A program made the translations under genes and the position numbers. The notes under the pieces were generated by a model. It was not told the DNA's origin and ran no database searches. It worked only from the letters and a program-made list of their open reading frames with translations. A stretch of DNA of 64,000 nt from Harmothoe impar (taxonomy: Eukaryota; Annelida; Polychaeta; Phyllodocida; Polynoidae), in contig OX381705.1 of assembly GCA_947462335.1 (NCBI GenBank), positions 42,548,675 to 42,612,674 of the forward strand. The letters run 5' to 3'. Below are positions 11,331 through 23,572 of this stretch, one piece after another. Numbering within the stretch: the first letter of the stretch is position 1; each line of letters starts with the position of its first letter.

Positions 11331-14300
11331 CGCTCCTCCTATGCTGGATCAGAGACGTTGGTTCTGGCTTCTATATGTAGGAGTTATAGGATGAATATCC
11401 ATGCTGTATGGGGGCCTTATAGGCTCCTTTCACTGAATACCCCTAAAGCTTGGTACAAGGCCTATAACTACTTTATACCACTAGCTCTATGCAGTATACA
11501 AGAGGTGTGAAATGCGTTGTTCTCTGTGCCCGCTGTGGTATAAGCAAGTTTAGACTGTCGTGAGGTCGGCGGTTGGTTGAGAAGTCGGCAGTTCGTTAAT
11601 TAGACACTCGCTTCCTTTGTTTGTTTGAACAATCTATAAGCGTTGTTCGGGTTCCAAACTCATGTCCAGCATTACTCCCTTGTAGTTTGCAGAGTGACTC
11701 ACCTCATGGCCCCAACATGCGCAGTGCCAAGATTGGCTTCTGAGTTTAAAAAACAATGAGTGCAGTATTTATATCAAAGACTCTTCGGTACACAAGTTAT
11801 GTCAACTGCTTCTATAAATAGATAGAACATCCTATATGATAACCGTAAGAAAACAAATACAAAGCACATTAAATTAAGAGAGATGGCCACAATGCCAAAC
11901 CCTCCAACACTTCATGTGGCGCCCATCCCCTCACCTATAGTGTCCCACCAGCTTGCCACGAATGAACTATAGGTAGTGCTTACAGTGCTGACGAGCAACC
12001 CACGGTTAAGATAAAGCCTTGGCGCGAGCTGCTCGCCCCAAACCCCTTTTATGATCTCCAGGCGGCCCTCGCTGGGAGTCACCCCGGCAAGTGGGAGCCG
12101 GAGATAGTGCCCGTGTGACCCCTAGATCATCAGATGTAATACTGTCATGGCGGAGTCTTTGAGCGCTCAGAATGAGCTTTCCGCCTCGACGAGCTCAGCT
12201 TGAGAAAATCATCGGTCGGTGAATATTAACGGTCCCCTGGAGTTTGGGGCATGGGTAGGACGCTAAGTGGGGTACTTAATTAATAGATAATGCTTGTGAA
12301 GTCAACGGTGCAGTCAATAAGTTGCCTTTTTTTTAAAGGAGGAAAGCATTTTCTGGCGGCTGATTTATTAAAATCAATAGATGAAACTATTTTTCTTGAT
12401 AGTTTGATATGTTGCAGTCTACCACAAAAATGGCACTTCTGACTACCGGCACTGACTGGACCAAAACAATCGCATTGACATTTCTGTAGTATGTAACTGG
12501 CAGTCTGCTGATCAAGCATATTCCTCATGGTAAAATTCTAATGGGGTAGTATTAAATCAAGAATGTTTTATGTAAGTGGATACCTTCACGGTACCTCCAT
12601 TACGTCAGGGGCATAGGGACAGGTGTTTGTGTAATCTATCATTGCGGGGTTGGCAGTATATTTACCCTACCCGCCACGATTAACTGTATAGCTACCCCAT
12701 GGCCTTTGGGTAATATTTATCTCTAGAATTATGGCTGGCCATGCATCTTCTCTGCATAGTTTTTGACAATAGCAAACATAAACCAAGAAGTCCTGGCACA
12801 TGGTGTTTTGCTGGAACCAATTTCGACGATGGCGTAGGAAGAGGTGGGGCCCGGGGGGGGGGGGGTGCTGTCCTCCCCCCAATCACAATGGAGGGGGCCC
12901 TGAATATGTTTGGGCCCCCAAAATGTTGCCAAGACCCTACAATATAATACACATATTTCCCAATTGTTGCTTGGGTCCCCAATCAGAACGAAACAGGGCT
13001 TAAACCTGTTTTTCATATGAATCCAATACAAGCATGTATAAACACTATCATACTTAAAACCCGATGTTTAAAGCTGGTTGCAGTGTGCCCCCTGGACCCC
13101 CCAAATGATATTTGCTTCGTACGCCTCTGTTGGATATGGTGGATAATTGTAATGAACTGTTTACTGCATGACAAAACAGCAAAATTCCATAAAAATTACA
13201 ATGACTCATAAAAAATAGAATCCCCAAAAATGTAGTTTTCCATTGATGCAAGTGATTCTCCGGTTTTTTTTCAAACGGTTTCTTAACAGTGTTGAGAGAC
13301 AGATTCAGGTACAAACAGCCTTGTTTACTTGCTAGTACTAAATAGCCTCACCACAATCTAAAAAGAATACGTGCTCTGACATCAGTCATGTGACACCTTA
13401 ACAGCTACCACCTGGTTGGTGTAGAATCAATCACGTGGTATGTTAAAAGGTGTAACGGTTTCACCTGGCATATATGAAGGCTTTTTGAGCCTTGCCCTGA
13501 AGCCTTCTCTCACCCCACTCCCCACCCATAGCCATCAGTGACCTCAAGGAGAGGAGTTATATATCCCACTCGTATACAGCCCCAGAGTGGCCCCAGGGCT
13601 GCTTCCAACCCCTGTTGAGCTGCTCCCATTATCAATCCGCCTTAGTAAGACCTACATGGCTTCAGACATGGCTTCCTGCAGACAGAAGCCATGCCGACTC
13701 CAACCACGGTGACAGCTGCCCTACCGCCTCAGTGAGGGAACCGCTCTCTACAGCAGGTGGCCCATTTGTCTTACGCCCCTCCACACACACACCTTCTCAC
13801 CCCCCAGGGTCCCGTTCCTATTCTGCCCAAAAAGATGAATGATGATAACTCCCCGGGAGTGTTTTTTGTCATTTCTACATTAAAATATAATGAAATGGAG
13901 GATGCTTACTCTTATAGCGTGTATGTTGTAATTGTATATTCCCGTCAGCTTCTTACTGCATGCGATTTAAACAATGATATCTAAATGGGATCATCCATAC
14001 ATAGGTAAAATTGTAATATGATTATAGGCAGTTGAATGTTATCATGATAATGCTGACATTCGAAGTCAAAGTCAAAGTAGGTGTATTTCGAATAGAAGCA
14101 TGACTCATTGCAGTTGTTGTATATAAAGTATGGTGGAGTCATATGGACCAATTGCAACCTACTTGTTCATGCCAGACCCGAATTGTGTCTAGTTACCCCA
14201 CGAGTAGAACAACATGGACAGCTCCTGTAAATTGAGTAGTTCACGGCCTGCTAGCAATATCACAAAACCAGCTACAGGACAGGGGAACAGGTGGAGGCAG

Positions 14301-15040
14301 AGAAAGTCAAAATAAAAACCAGGCCCGTGTGGATCCCACTGAATGCCTAGCATACTTGTGCCGTAATTACCCCTGAACTACTGGCCTCTGGGTCGGCAAA
14401 AGAACCCAAACATTCACCAGTCAGTCATAATTCATCTCCAACAATTTGCCAACGTATGGTTGTCTGGCTCCGTTCATCATATAGTAACCACAACGGCAGA
14501 TAAGTTGGGGGAGGCTCGGAGGTTTGCCCGGATCTACCGTTGCCCATTCCTTCTCTTTGCATCTTCCAGTGTAGCCATGCTTTGGTGCTGCGCACATGTA
14601 TATGTAAGAGGATGGCAACAGGTAAACTCGCATACTTAGAACGGAATATCTTTCTGGAATTCTATAACTATTCCAATTGTTTTGACTGACCCCTTGCAGA
14701 TGGAGCAAATTAATAGAACTTCTTTTGTTATAATTTTCTGCAATATCCAAATGCAAATATTACTAAGCAATTTCATTTATTTTTTATGTTTGACTTTGAC
14801 TCAATAATTATATATTATAGAAATGTAGCTCTGGCTCCATCCCACACTTCTTGACCATTTCTGTTCTGGCTTGCCGTAGAGCCTACTTGCCCTCCTCCAC
14901 ATAACAAGGGGTCTACCCCGACCTCCCACCTCACCACTGCTGACTCCATCTCACTCTGTCTTTCTCTCAATAATTGTCTTCAGCTCTGACTGTGCCCCAT
15001 CCCATCCCCCTGGTGGTGATCCCTACTGGAGGAGATTGAC
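11331..15040. other. Gene-free stretch with one possible exon and a fold-back
   Basis: No gene model can be built. There is a 13-G run at 12853-12865 and an imperfect fold-back at about 13389-13457 (GTGACACC.TTAACA..ACCAC inverted). One cysteine-bearing open segment near 14425-14600 on the minus strand is listed separately. The rest shows nothing recognisable. Confidence 0.45.
14421..14600 (-). other. Possible lone exon with Cys pattern (weak)
   Basis: On the minus strand an acceptor-like TGCGCAG precedes an open segment containing YTGRCKEKEW, then about 17 residues, then CRCGYYMMNG, ending in a stop at the low-coordinate side. The spacing C-x3-EW-...-C-x-C-GY-x3-G loosely recalls cysteine-rich extracellular modules of the ephrin-receptor-like type. 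No neighbouring exon of such a protein is visible, so a chance frame is equally likely. Confidence 0.2.
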
Positions 15041-15044
15041 CTAG

Positions 15045-15548
15045 TGTACAACCGTGATCTGCAGTAACTGACGTGATCTGCAGTAGTGCAGATCACGTCA
15101 GACCATCCAACCGTGATCTGCATCAAATCAATGTGATGTGCATCAATTTATGTGTTGCAAAGGGTTGTAAACTGCATCAATAGAATTCTACTTTGCATTA
15201 CTCAGATGGACAAATGGTGCATCTAGTAAGTAACTGGGGTGTATTTCATAGTACCCAGCTCTTTTATTGGGCAATGGTGGTTTACTATGGGTACTATTCC
15301 CATTCCATGTCATGATAATTCCCCAATAATAATGGATATACTGATTAGATAGAGATGTCTCGGAATATATGAGACTTAGAACCTATTGGGATACTGGATA
15401 GGGCATTGCCCATCCATAATATTCACAAAGCAGAGGGTTGCAAGATTAATGCAAATCATGTTGATTTGATGCAGATCACGGTTGGATGGTCTGACGTGAT
15501 CTGCACTACTGCAGATCACGTCAGGTACTGCAGATCACGGTTGTACAC
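15045..15548. mobile_element. 504-bp TIR element with palindromes inside its ends
   Basis: About 90 bp at the left (from TGTACAACCGTGATCTGCAG) recur inverted at the right, ending at about 15548, with only a few differences. Within each arm ACGTGATCTGCA and TGCAGATCACGT face each other across a 4-bp loop, so each TIR also folds on itself. CTAG occurs on both outer flanks (15041-15044 and 15549-15552) and may be a 4-bp target duplication. No coding capacity. Confidence 0.8.
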
Positions 15549-15552
15549 CTAG

Positions 15553-17130
15553 CCCTGTTCCGACAGCCTCCACAGAAGGCTAATCACCAACGACATAGAG
15601 ATTGCTGCAGTCTCTGATTATACGGGCAGGGAGACAGCCGTGACTGGACAGGCTCCTACAACTGCTTTGTCTGTGTGTGGGGCATCCATCAATGAACCTC
15701 TGACAAATCCCATACATTAAGGTGTTAAGGGCCCTGTGATAAAAATATTGCGATAAATTATGACACCCATATTATGAGGTATATCTAAAGAGCACAAATG
15801 GATGAGTGAAATTTGAAAGAGAAACGTATTTATAAAGAGGAATCAGAGCAGCGCTATGCTTCTCTAGTATGTGTTACATGAGAAATATATTCAAACAGGA
15901 GTGACGCTAGATTCGCAAAGAGGTCGTGGCGAGTTGCAGGAGGTAAAGGTAGACGTCCCGGGGGAGGGGGTACAATGCTGAAGCACCTTTCCTGGCCAAC
16001 CCCCTACCCAACAACCACCTTGTCTTGGCCTAGCCCCAGGTGTGTATTTTCACACCTGTTCCTTGTCCGTACCAACACCTCCCCACTCCCACCCTTACCC
16101 ACCCCTACAACATCCCCTCCCAGTGCCCTATGATCCCTGCACCCTGATGCCCCATGTACTGCTCTGCCAATGCCCAAGGACCCCCCGCAGAGAACCTCAT
16201 AGGCCACGCTCACAGCCTGTTACCCCCTCAACACCTCAGCCCGTCGGACGGGCCAGCACGGCCGCAGGCCCTGTAGATTCTGGCCAACTCACACATGAAA
16301 TCTGCATCCTCCATAGAGAAGAGGAGAAGGGTGTGTGGGAGGCAGTGAACCCTAGTCTGAAATACTGAATATATTTTATTTGACACTTTGTGAAGCTGTG
16401 GAAATTATGGAATTGAAAGGGCATTCAGTCGTACCAAGCTCCGACAACACTTGATTCAGCGTGCGTGTGAATGTGTAAAGTGGGTGAAATGTTAATAGTG
16501 TTGGAAGGTTGAATAAATATGTATACTAAGTCTTTACACTTGGGGAAAAACTCAATGCATAAGCCATAGGATGAAAGCAATAACAAGAACCGAATCCAAT
16601 CGCGCTGAGAAAATTAATGTCAGAAAATGCCAACCGACTATGAATGATATTTTATATTTATTATGGAGAAAGAGAGAGAGAGAGATAGAGCGAGAGATGT
16701 ACTAAATGTATTTATGAAGTGATAAGCCACAGACTCAGCCAGCATCCATATTAATAATGGGCCCTATATGGGTTTATCTGGGCACGATTGCGTGGTATTG
16801 TCCCGAGCTGCGAGGAGGAACCCTTGAGTTTTGAACACATTCCAAATGTGTCAATCCATATATATTCATCTCCCATTATTGACATTATTCTTCGAAATTA
16901 CCAATTCCAACAACATCGTTATGATGTTATATCACAACTGGTGTCACCCAAATTGTGCATACGCGGTAATCCTTAAAATAAAATTCAGTGAAGGAAGGGC
17001 AAACATTAGCTTTTATCAAAAATCACCCTTTTTATAGGGGAGTAAGTGTTTGGGACACTCTATACAAAAGCACCAAAACGATGTTTAAAAGCTAGTAAAG
17101 AACTCCATTCTATGTCATCGATCACGTATG
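15553..17130. other. Gene-free stretch
   Basis: No supported gene. Pyrimidine-rich sequence lies at about 16020-16140 and a short (GA)n tract at 16670-16690. Confidence 0.5.
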
Positions 17131-17751
17131 CTATAGTGCAAAAAAAATGTTTAGATCCTAAACACAATCCTAAACACATTCCTGTACCGTATTTGTCCAC
17201 ACAATATATTCCTAAACATGTTTAGAATATGTTTAGCTCAGTGCATAGAAACTTATGTGTTGAAATCAATGTGTTTAGGAGAATGAAGTGTTTAGAATTC
17301 AAGAATTTAGCATATTATTGTGTTTATCTGTCAAGTGTTTAAGAATAAAAGTGGTGTGTCTAGAGGTGCACATGTAGATTATTATCATGTGTAGATATTT
17401 ATATTTAAATAAATTATTTTATTTCCTTATAGTGTCCAGAAGAGACTTCTAGCAGCTCCCCTCCTCAGGGCAATATATGCATCACTATTTCACATAGGCC
17501 TCTACACTGTAAAAAGTTGTTGTTCGTGAACAGCAATATGTGCTGAAACTATACAGTACTTTAGCTGTAAAAGATAATACAGCAACTTTTACTGTACACA
17601 TACAATTCTGTTACTGTAGATGCAGGTTCGAATCCCATAGCCAGCAACCAGAGGGAGAGAGAGCAGAGAGGTTGGAGGGAGTACCATACTCCACAGCTCA
17701 AATATGACCTGATCTTTTCAAAAGCCCAATGATGCAGGCTACATAGTGACT

Positions 17752-17823
17752 GCCCCTCTAGCTCAGTCGGTAGAGCCGTGGGAGATGTAGTCTGAGGGTC
17801 AGCAGTTCCAGTCCCGGCAGTAA
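17752..17823 (+). repeat. tRNA-like (SINE head-like) module
   Basis: The stretch contains TAGCTCAGTCGGTAGAG, a good RNA polymerase III A box with the D stem GCTC/GAGC intact, and a degenerate B box near CAGTTCCAGTCCC. Anticodon and T stems do not pair well. It is therefore a tRNA-derived relic rather than a functional tRNA gene. Confidence 0.6.
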
Positions 17824-18169
17824 ACTCTCACACAAACTACATTTCTCCTGATGCAATTCTAAAGTATAATATATTTTGGTACACTGAAATGTTACTATTG
17901 AAAATATGCAGAGGATAAGACCAATGTATCTCAACAATCTGCATGAAAGATAGTAAAATTTACTTTGAAAAACATCTATAGGCCATCAAGATTACACTTC
18001 AACTAATGGTAGTTCAGTCCTTATTAGTACATTACTGCAATAGGGTAATTTTCATATTATCCCTTATGACATGAACAGTCTAGTTCTAAAATTGTCCCCA
18101 GGGATCGTGTGTTGACCTCATTACCATTCACACATAAGTAGGAGGTGTTTCAATGCACCTGACATGCAG

Positions 18170-18240
18170 GATTCACTGGCGTAGTGGTCATGGTTCAGGA
18201 CTATGGATTGGAACCTGGGGGTTCAAATCTCCAAGATGTT
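18170..18240 (+). repeat. tRNA-like (SINE head-like) module
   Basis: The A-box-like TGGCGTAGTGGTCA is followed about 35 bases later by the B-box-like GGGTTCAAATCTCC, at tRNA-like spacing. Acceptor stem pairing is poor. It lies about 135 bases from the right end of the TIR element 17515-18373. Confidence 0.55.
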
Positions 18241-18600
18241 GAATATGTGAGCCTTTTTATAACTCAGGTCTGCGTCTACAGTAGATTCTACTGTAGGTCT
18301 ACAGCAGAATTTACTGGAACCAAAGTTGCCCCCAATAGTTGCTGTACAGGAACACTACTTACTTCTAACAGTGTACTTTAGCATAAGGCAGTATACCACT
18401 GACGGAATCAGCTGTAATTCTGTCCGTCGGACGAAATTCTCTCACAAGTTTAACATTGTAGACTTTTATCGGATGACCAAAATTCGGCCGACCAACGTTG
18501 GTGGAATACATGCTATAGACAACAACCATGAATCAATACAACAGATCTTCGGGGAAGATAATGCTTTATCCATTCTTAGAGTTCTTAAAAGAGGTGTCTA

Positions 18601-18713
18601 TCCCAGTGGGCACAAAACTCAGTTTAATGTTGAATCAACGTTGCATCAACATTGAATCAACATTGTCAACCAGTTTCCAATGTTGATTCAATGTTGTGTT
18701 GTGCCCATTGGGA
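18601..18713. repeat. Palindromic MITE-like repeat, CCCAGTGGGCAC family
   Basis: The 113-bp segment begins TCCCAGTGGGCACAAAAC and ends in the approximate inverse, GTGCCCATTGGGA. The interior consists of facing GTTGATTCAA-type motifs. It is the third copy in the window, after 503-558 and 6196-6305. Confidence 0.75.
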
Positions 18714-19145
18714 TGTAGCAGATGTATCTTTATTGCATTGTAATAATAGTGATGTAGCATTCAACCCTTAAATCCTGTAATGTATATTATTATCCTTTTG
18801 TATCCCATGCAATTTAAGTCAATTAACTCAGATTTAAGCACTTTTAGATCCACAATAACTTTTGAGTGGTTGTAGAAACTACAGTCAACCACAGAGCTGC
18901 CATCTGGTATGTGTTTGACGTACTATGATCTAAACACTACATCTTTAAATCCTAAACATCAATTTTTCATACTGTTTAGATACTGGATATCTAAACATAT
19001 TCAAAATAACTGTTTAGGTGTTTAGAATAAAAGTGTTTAATTCCTAAACAGAGTGATTCAAAGACATAAACCTAGTAAAATGTTAAGACTTTAAACATGT
19101 TTAGACCTAAACATGTTTAAAACCTAAGCACCTTTTTTGCAATGT

Positions 19146-21278
19146 AAGCATCGTAAGGTGACCGCTTGGTGACCGGGAGGCTTATGCGTGTGCACCGAAA
19201 AACGTTCTAATGCAGAACAAATGATGTGAATAAATATCTATCTATCTGAGTACAACACGTGGAAAAGGACCCCATTGAGAATTGTTTGTTGGAAACAGGA
19301 GATTTCAATCTTGATTCAACCTAGATAGGGTCTTAAGATTAAAGAAATGAGAATGCATACAGGGTTGCTGGCGGTAGAAGGCCAATGCGCCCGAGCTAGT
19401 CTTTGCCCGCGATGGTGATTAAATCCAAATAAATCCACGCTAAAAAAATATACGTTTACAAATTGAGTGATGCATGGCTGGCAAGCCACCTTGAGCAGTC
19501 ATATGGGATCCTAATGCACACAAACATGTACATATCACACAGATAAGAGTTACACATCCACCTTCAGGTAAACGTGACTCTCACACATTTTCACGTCATA
19601 TAAGCTACTTAAAGCATCCCTGCGCCTATATATGACAAATATTGTATTGTAACCACGTGGCCACCTGTCTCTCCATCACAACCACCATCCCTTACTATAC
19701 ACTGTACATCCCTACTTGCGCCTCCCTCCATCAGGCCCCTCATTAATTCCCGTATGGATGCCAACCTTTGGCTTTTTTAATTTCCGTCCTTGGCTTAGCT
19801 CCCTATACCGTTCCGTTGCCCCTCTCACAATATATCATCTCCGTTCCTTACAACAGACATTAGCCCTTCCTACATCCCTGCCCTTCTGAACCACTTTGTC
19901 ACAACCAAGCGTCCTTCGCCGACAATTATTCCGACGTTATACATCATTGTATAGGGTCAATTGGGTGCTGCTGCTGAAGCAAATTGCTCTGATACACTTG
20001 CATTTGTATGAGTGTGGGGAAACAAGTCCTGGAAATCATATCGAGGTCAGCTGCTGTACAGGTCAGGTTCGGGGGGGGGGGGTGAAAAAAGGCAATTTAA
20101 GTGTAGCTCAACATGCTTTGAGGTTAAGAGTATAGGAACCAAGAACAGGGGGGACATGGAGGGATTGACTAAAACCTATAAGGCATAGGCCGGACTGGAG
20201 CTTGTGGCGGCGGCCCGCACTGATCACGCCTGGTAGGGTGGGTACCAGCATGTCCTTGGAAGTGGTTGTTACCCAGGGACAAGGTACCAGTCAGGGGGTG
20301 TCTTATCAGTGGGTTTCACCGCAACCAGCGAAGTTTTAAATGGTGGACCCACTGGGTATGAAGCTAGACTCCTATAGGCATACCGCCCTTCTCCCATCTC
20401 CTGGGTCTAACGGATGGACCGTGAGGCGACCCTTGACGGGCTAGGTGCAGGAGGCTAACACCTTTACCGAGAGGTGCACCTCCATGGTCACCATTATACC
20501 CCCACCGTATAGTGACAACGAGCTGCACATAGGGCAGGTAAATCCAATCATCGAGCCTTAGGAGGTGGGCATTGAGGGACTACCTGATGCGCATGGAATG
20601 AGAGCAAAGCCAAGAGAATGAAAATGAATGAATGAAAACCACCGACCACTCCGAAGTCGAAGTAGAATTGCAATCAATGCGTGTGTAGAGAATGGAAGTG
20701 GCTGCAGGTCGAGCGGTACCGGTGATACCTTTAGATATATGTCATTATATATAGTGTAAAGATGTCGGCGTACCACGTTTGGTACAAGCATGTAGAACCA
20801 CTAGTAGTAAGAGCCATATACCATATAAAACACCATATCTCCTCTGATACAGACACATTTATAAACGGCGCCCGTGAGCCTGCCTATACAAGCTTGAGGA
20901 GATTGCCGGTGTCTGGAGGAAGAGGGAGAGGGCGATACGATGACGCCTACTTGCGCCTATAGCACCCTGGGGACAAGCAATAGACGTTCCAACTTTCAAC
21001 TTGAGAATTTTCTAGAATCATACCTCTTAGAAATCAGGCCGTTGTTTCGGTGGCATAACAATTCAGAGATTTGTTTGCGACTAATGCATGGCAGCATTGA
21101 CTATATGTATGTCAATGTCCCTAAATTGCCTAAAGGTTTTATTTTCTTACCAGAATAGGGTGCAAGAAAAGTGGAGTCAGCACTATCTTGCTAGGGATAC
21201 TATCGGGCACCACCAAGCATATTATATCTCTTGATTTGTCAGATATTTAGGAACGGATTCCACCTCTGTTCTTTATGT
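19146..21278. other. Gene-free stretch
   Basis: No gene could be supported. A 12-G run lies at 20071-20082. The GC-richer block at 20190-20500 looks like part of a repeat but matches nothing else in the window. Confidence 0.45.
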
Positions 21279-21714
21279 TACACTGTCAGAAGTTAGTGTA
21301 GCTGCACAGCTAGATCCACCGTAGATTTACAGTATAAAAGGAACTATTTTTGGTTTCCAGTATCACATACTGATGTACCTGAACACACTCAACTGCTGTA
21401 AACACACATAGGCTTACTACAGTGGTCAGTACTGTCGTAATCCACAGTATAATCTACTTTTACCCAATTACTGTATTTCGTTGTATAATATATACAAGGG
21501 GACAAATTCAAGGATTTTACGGCAAAGCCGTAGTGGCTTTGGGTTTTATAGGATTGTTATGAACTACAGGTGAGAAAACGAGGGGGCATAGATTTATAAT
21601 TTTTGGTGTTTCTGGGGTTCTTATGCAATTCATGTATGGCATAACAATAGAATCCAATATGTGCCAATGGAATCAAATAGGTACCAATGCACCTCCATTG
21701 ATGCCTATGCAAAT

Positions 21715-22503
21715 ACCATCTTGGCAGCCATCTTGAAAATTACCTGGATCAAAAATCGGAGCCTACAAATGGATTCTACACCCCAGAAAACCCTATTATA
21801 CATGTGTCATAGTGTGGTATAATCGGACAATCTTGAGTTTTTGGTGGCCATCTTGGCAGCCATCTTGGAAATTTCTCGGATTGAAAATCTGAGCCTGAAA
21901 ATGGATTCTACATCCTAGAAACCCCTACTATCCATGCATCACACAAGGAAATCAGACAATCTTGAGTTTTTGGTGGCCATCTTGGCAGCCATCTTGGAAA
22001 TTTCTCGGATTGAAAATCTGAGCCTGAAAATGGAATCTATATCCCAGAAAACCCTACTATCCATGTATCACACATGGAAATCAGACAACCTTGAGTTTTT
22101 GGTGGCCATCTTGGCAACCATCTTGGAAATTTCCCGGATTGAAAATCTGAGCCTGAAAATGGATTCTACATCCTAGAAACCCCTACTATCCATGCATCAC
22201 ACAAGGAAATCAGACAATCTTGAGTTTTTGGTGGCCATCTTGGCAGCCATCTTGGAAATTTCTCGGATTGAAAATCTGAGCCTGAAAATGGAATCTATAT
22301 CCCAGAAAACCCTACTATCCATGTATCACACATGGAAATCAGACAACCTCGAGTTTTCGGCAGCCATCTTGGCAGCCATCTTGGAAATTTCCCGGATTGA
22401 AATTGTGAGCCTGAAAATGGATTCTATATCCCAGAAAACCCTATTATCCATGTATCACACAAGGAAATCAGACAATTTTGAGTTTTCGGCAGCCATCTTG
22501 GCA
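21715..22503. repeat. 129-bp satellite array, about six copies, dimeric pattern
   Basis: The landmark CTTGAG (with variants) recurs at 21832, 21961, 22090, 22219, 22348 and 22477, exactly 129 bases apart each time. Alternate units share variants (ACATCCTAG against ATATCCCAG), so the array also has a 258-bp dimeric period. Each unit contains GCCATCTTGG twice in tandem. As 129 is 43 codons, the frame stays open in units lacking the TAG variant, giving repeated peptides that are not a known domain. Confidence 0.9.
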
Positions 22504-22860
22504 GTTAGAGGGAGGAGGAGGGGGCAGAAGGAGGGAAAGTAGAGGGAGGAGAAGGTAACAGGAAGGAGGAAAATGGGGTAGAGGGGGGGGGGGAGGAGGG
22601 GAAAGGTGGGGTAGTAGGAGGGGGCAGAGGGAGGAGGAGGTAACAGGAAGGAGGAAAATGGGGTAGAGTGGGGGGGGAGGGGTAGTTGGGGTAGTAGGAG
22701 GGGGCATAGGAAGGAGGAGAGGGCAGAGGGAGGAGGAGAGGGCAGAGAAAGGAGGGAGGAGGAGGAGAAGGCAGAGGCAGGAGGAGGAGAGGGCAGATGC
22801 AGGAGGAGGAGGAGAGGGCACAGGGAGGCACAGGGAGGAGGAGGGGGCACAAGGAGGACT
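22500..22860 (+). repeat. Polypurine (G/A) tract of about 360 bp
   Basis: The + strand is almost entirely G and A, with GGAGGAGG blocks and two poly-G runs. A sub-block around GGTAACAGGAAGGAGG is repeated about 90 bases apart (22550 and 22640). It directly follows the 129-bp array. Triplex (H-DNA) or G-quadruplex formation is plausible. Proline/serine/leucine-rich minus-strand frames here are artefacts. Confidence 0.9.
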
Positions 22861-23503
22861 TGTGATGGCCTAACTTTAAAGACTGTAAAATATTATTTCA
22901 GGGTTGGTGCATGTGTGTGTGGGGTGGGGGAGGGGTAATTATGTTGGACTTCACAGTTTGTCTTTGGGCGGGCTTGAGTGATTTCAAGAGCCACCCTGGA
23001 CCCACTCAACTTCTAGTATAGGTCCTGTATGTGCATAGTATGGGAATTGGCATTGACATTGACAGCTTGGCTTGACATAGGAGTCAATAGTTATTAGGCT
23101 GGTACCCATCCTTGCCATTGACAGCCACATTAGAGAACTCAAAATATGGCTGTTCACAAGATGTCTAGGCCTTACCACAAGGTACATTGGTTCTACATGT
23201 AGTAACTGAAAACAAGATCTAGGATAAATTAGTCTTGCACATGCCTACAAGGACACATGGGGATACCAGTCCTAAGCAAGGTTTAAGGGCCAGCTAGGGC
23301 TATATCTAACAATGAACAAGGGGGCCTATGCTAGTCTTTTCTTGTCGAAAAGCTGACACTCTGGTCAGTGGTGTAAATGGCTTTGGGGACAAGGTCCCAA
23401 AGCCAATAACAGGGCATTGCTATGAACCACGCATCAGTGTATAAAACACCCCTAAATATGTTTCAACACCCTTTGATATAATGATGCATTACATTTGAGA
23501 AAC

Positions 23504-23572
23504 TTCACTGGGATTATAACCATCAACCTTCACATTGACAGTCCAATGCTTTGCTATCTGAGCTAGCGGGAC
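23504..23572 (-). repeat. tRNA-like (SINE head-like) module
   Basis: Read on the minus strand it starts GTCCCGCTAGCTCAGATAGC, a good A box, and has GGTTATAATCCC as B box at tRNA-like spacing. Stems are eroded, so it is a SINE-type relic rather than a working tRNA gene. Confidence 0.6.

Larger units (their letters stand above)
17515..18373. mobile_element. TA-flanked TIR element, CACTGT...ACAGTG
   Basis: The left end CACTGTAAAAAGTTGT and the inverted right end CACTGTTAGAAGTAAGT align over about 35 bases, including a shared ACAGCAA. TA sits immediately outside both ends (17513-17514 and 18374-18375). The ends resemble those of 21281-24325. Two tRNA-like stretches lie inside (17752-17823 and about 18170-18240). 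There is no transposase frame. The right half could alternatively be a SINE with this tail. Confidence 0.5.
17134..19145. mobile_element. Possible outer TIR element with TGTTTAG-rich ends, hosting nested insertions
   Basis: The left edge reads GTGCAAAAAAAATGTTTAG and the right edge, reversed, TTGCAAAAAAGGTGCTTAGG. Both edges are followed inward by dense CTAAACA/TGTTTAG motifs (to about 17350 and from about 18930). The middle carries a CACTG-ended TIR element (17515-18373) and a palindromic MITE (18601-18713). This fits an older element used as a landing pad. End similarity is imperfect, so the boundaries are tentative. Confidence 0.35.

Noticed and set aside
12280..12528. Cysteine-bearing minus-strand segment (KCQCDCFG...KCHFCG) as an extracellular exon
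   Set aside because: Splice-like signals exist, but the pattern fits no specific module and no neighbouring exon is found.
17752..17823. A functional tRNA gene
   Set aside because: The A box and D stem are good, but the anticodon and T stems do not pair, so it is a tRNA-derived relic.
21934..22542. Open frames reading AILAAILEISRIENLSLKME-like repeats
   Set aside because: They follow from the 129-bp satellite period being a multiple of three. Alternate units carry a stop, so no continuous protein is kept.
22455..22850. Three overlapping proline/serine/leucine-rich frames on the minus strand
   Set aside because: They are the complement of a polypurine tract, which has no stops in any frame by composition.
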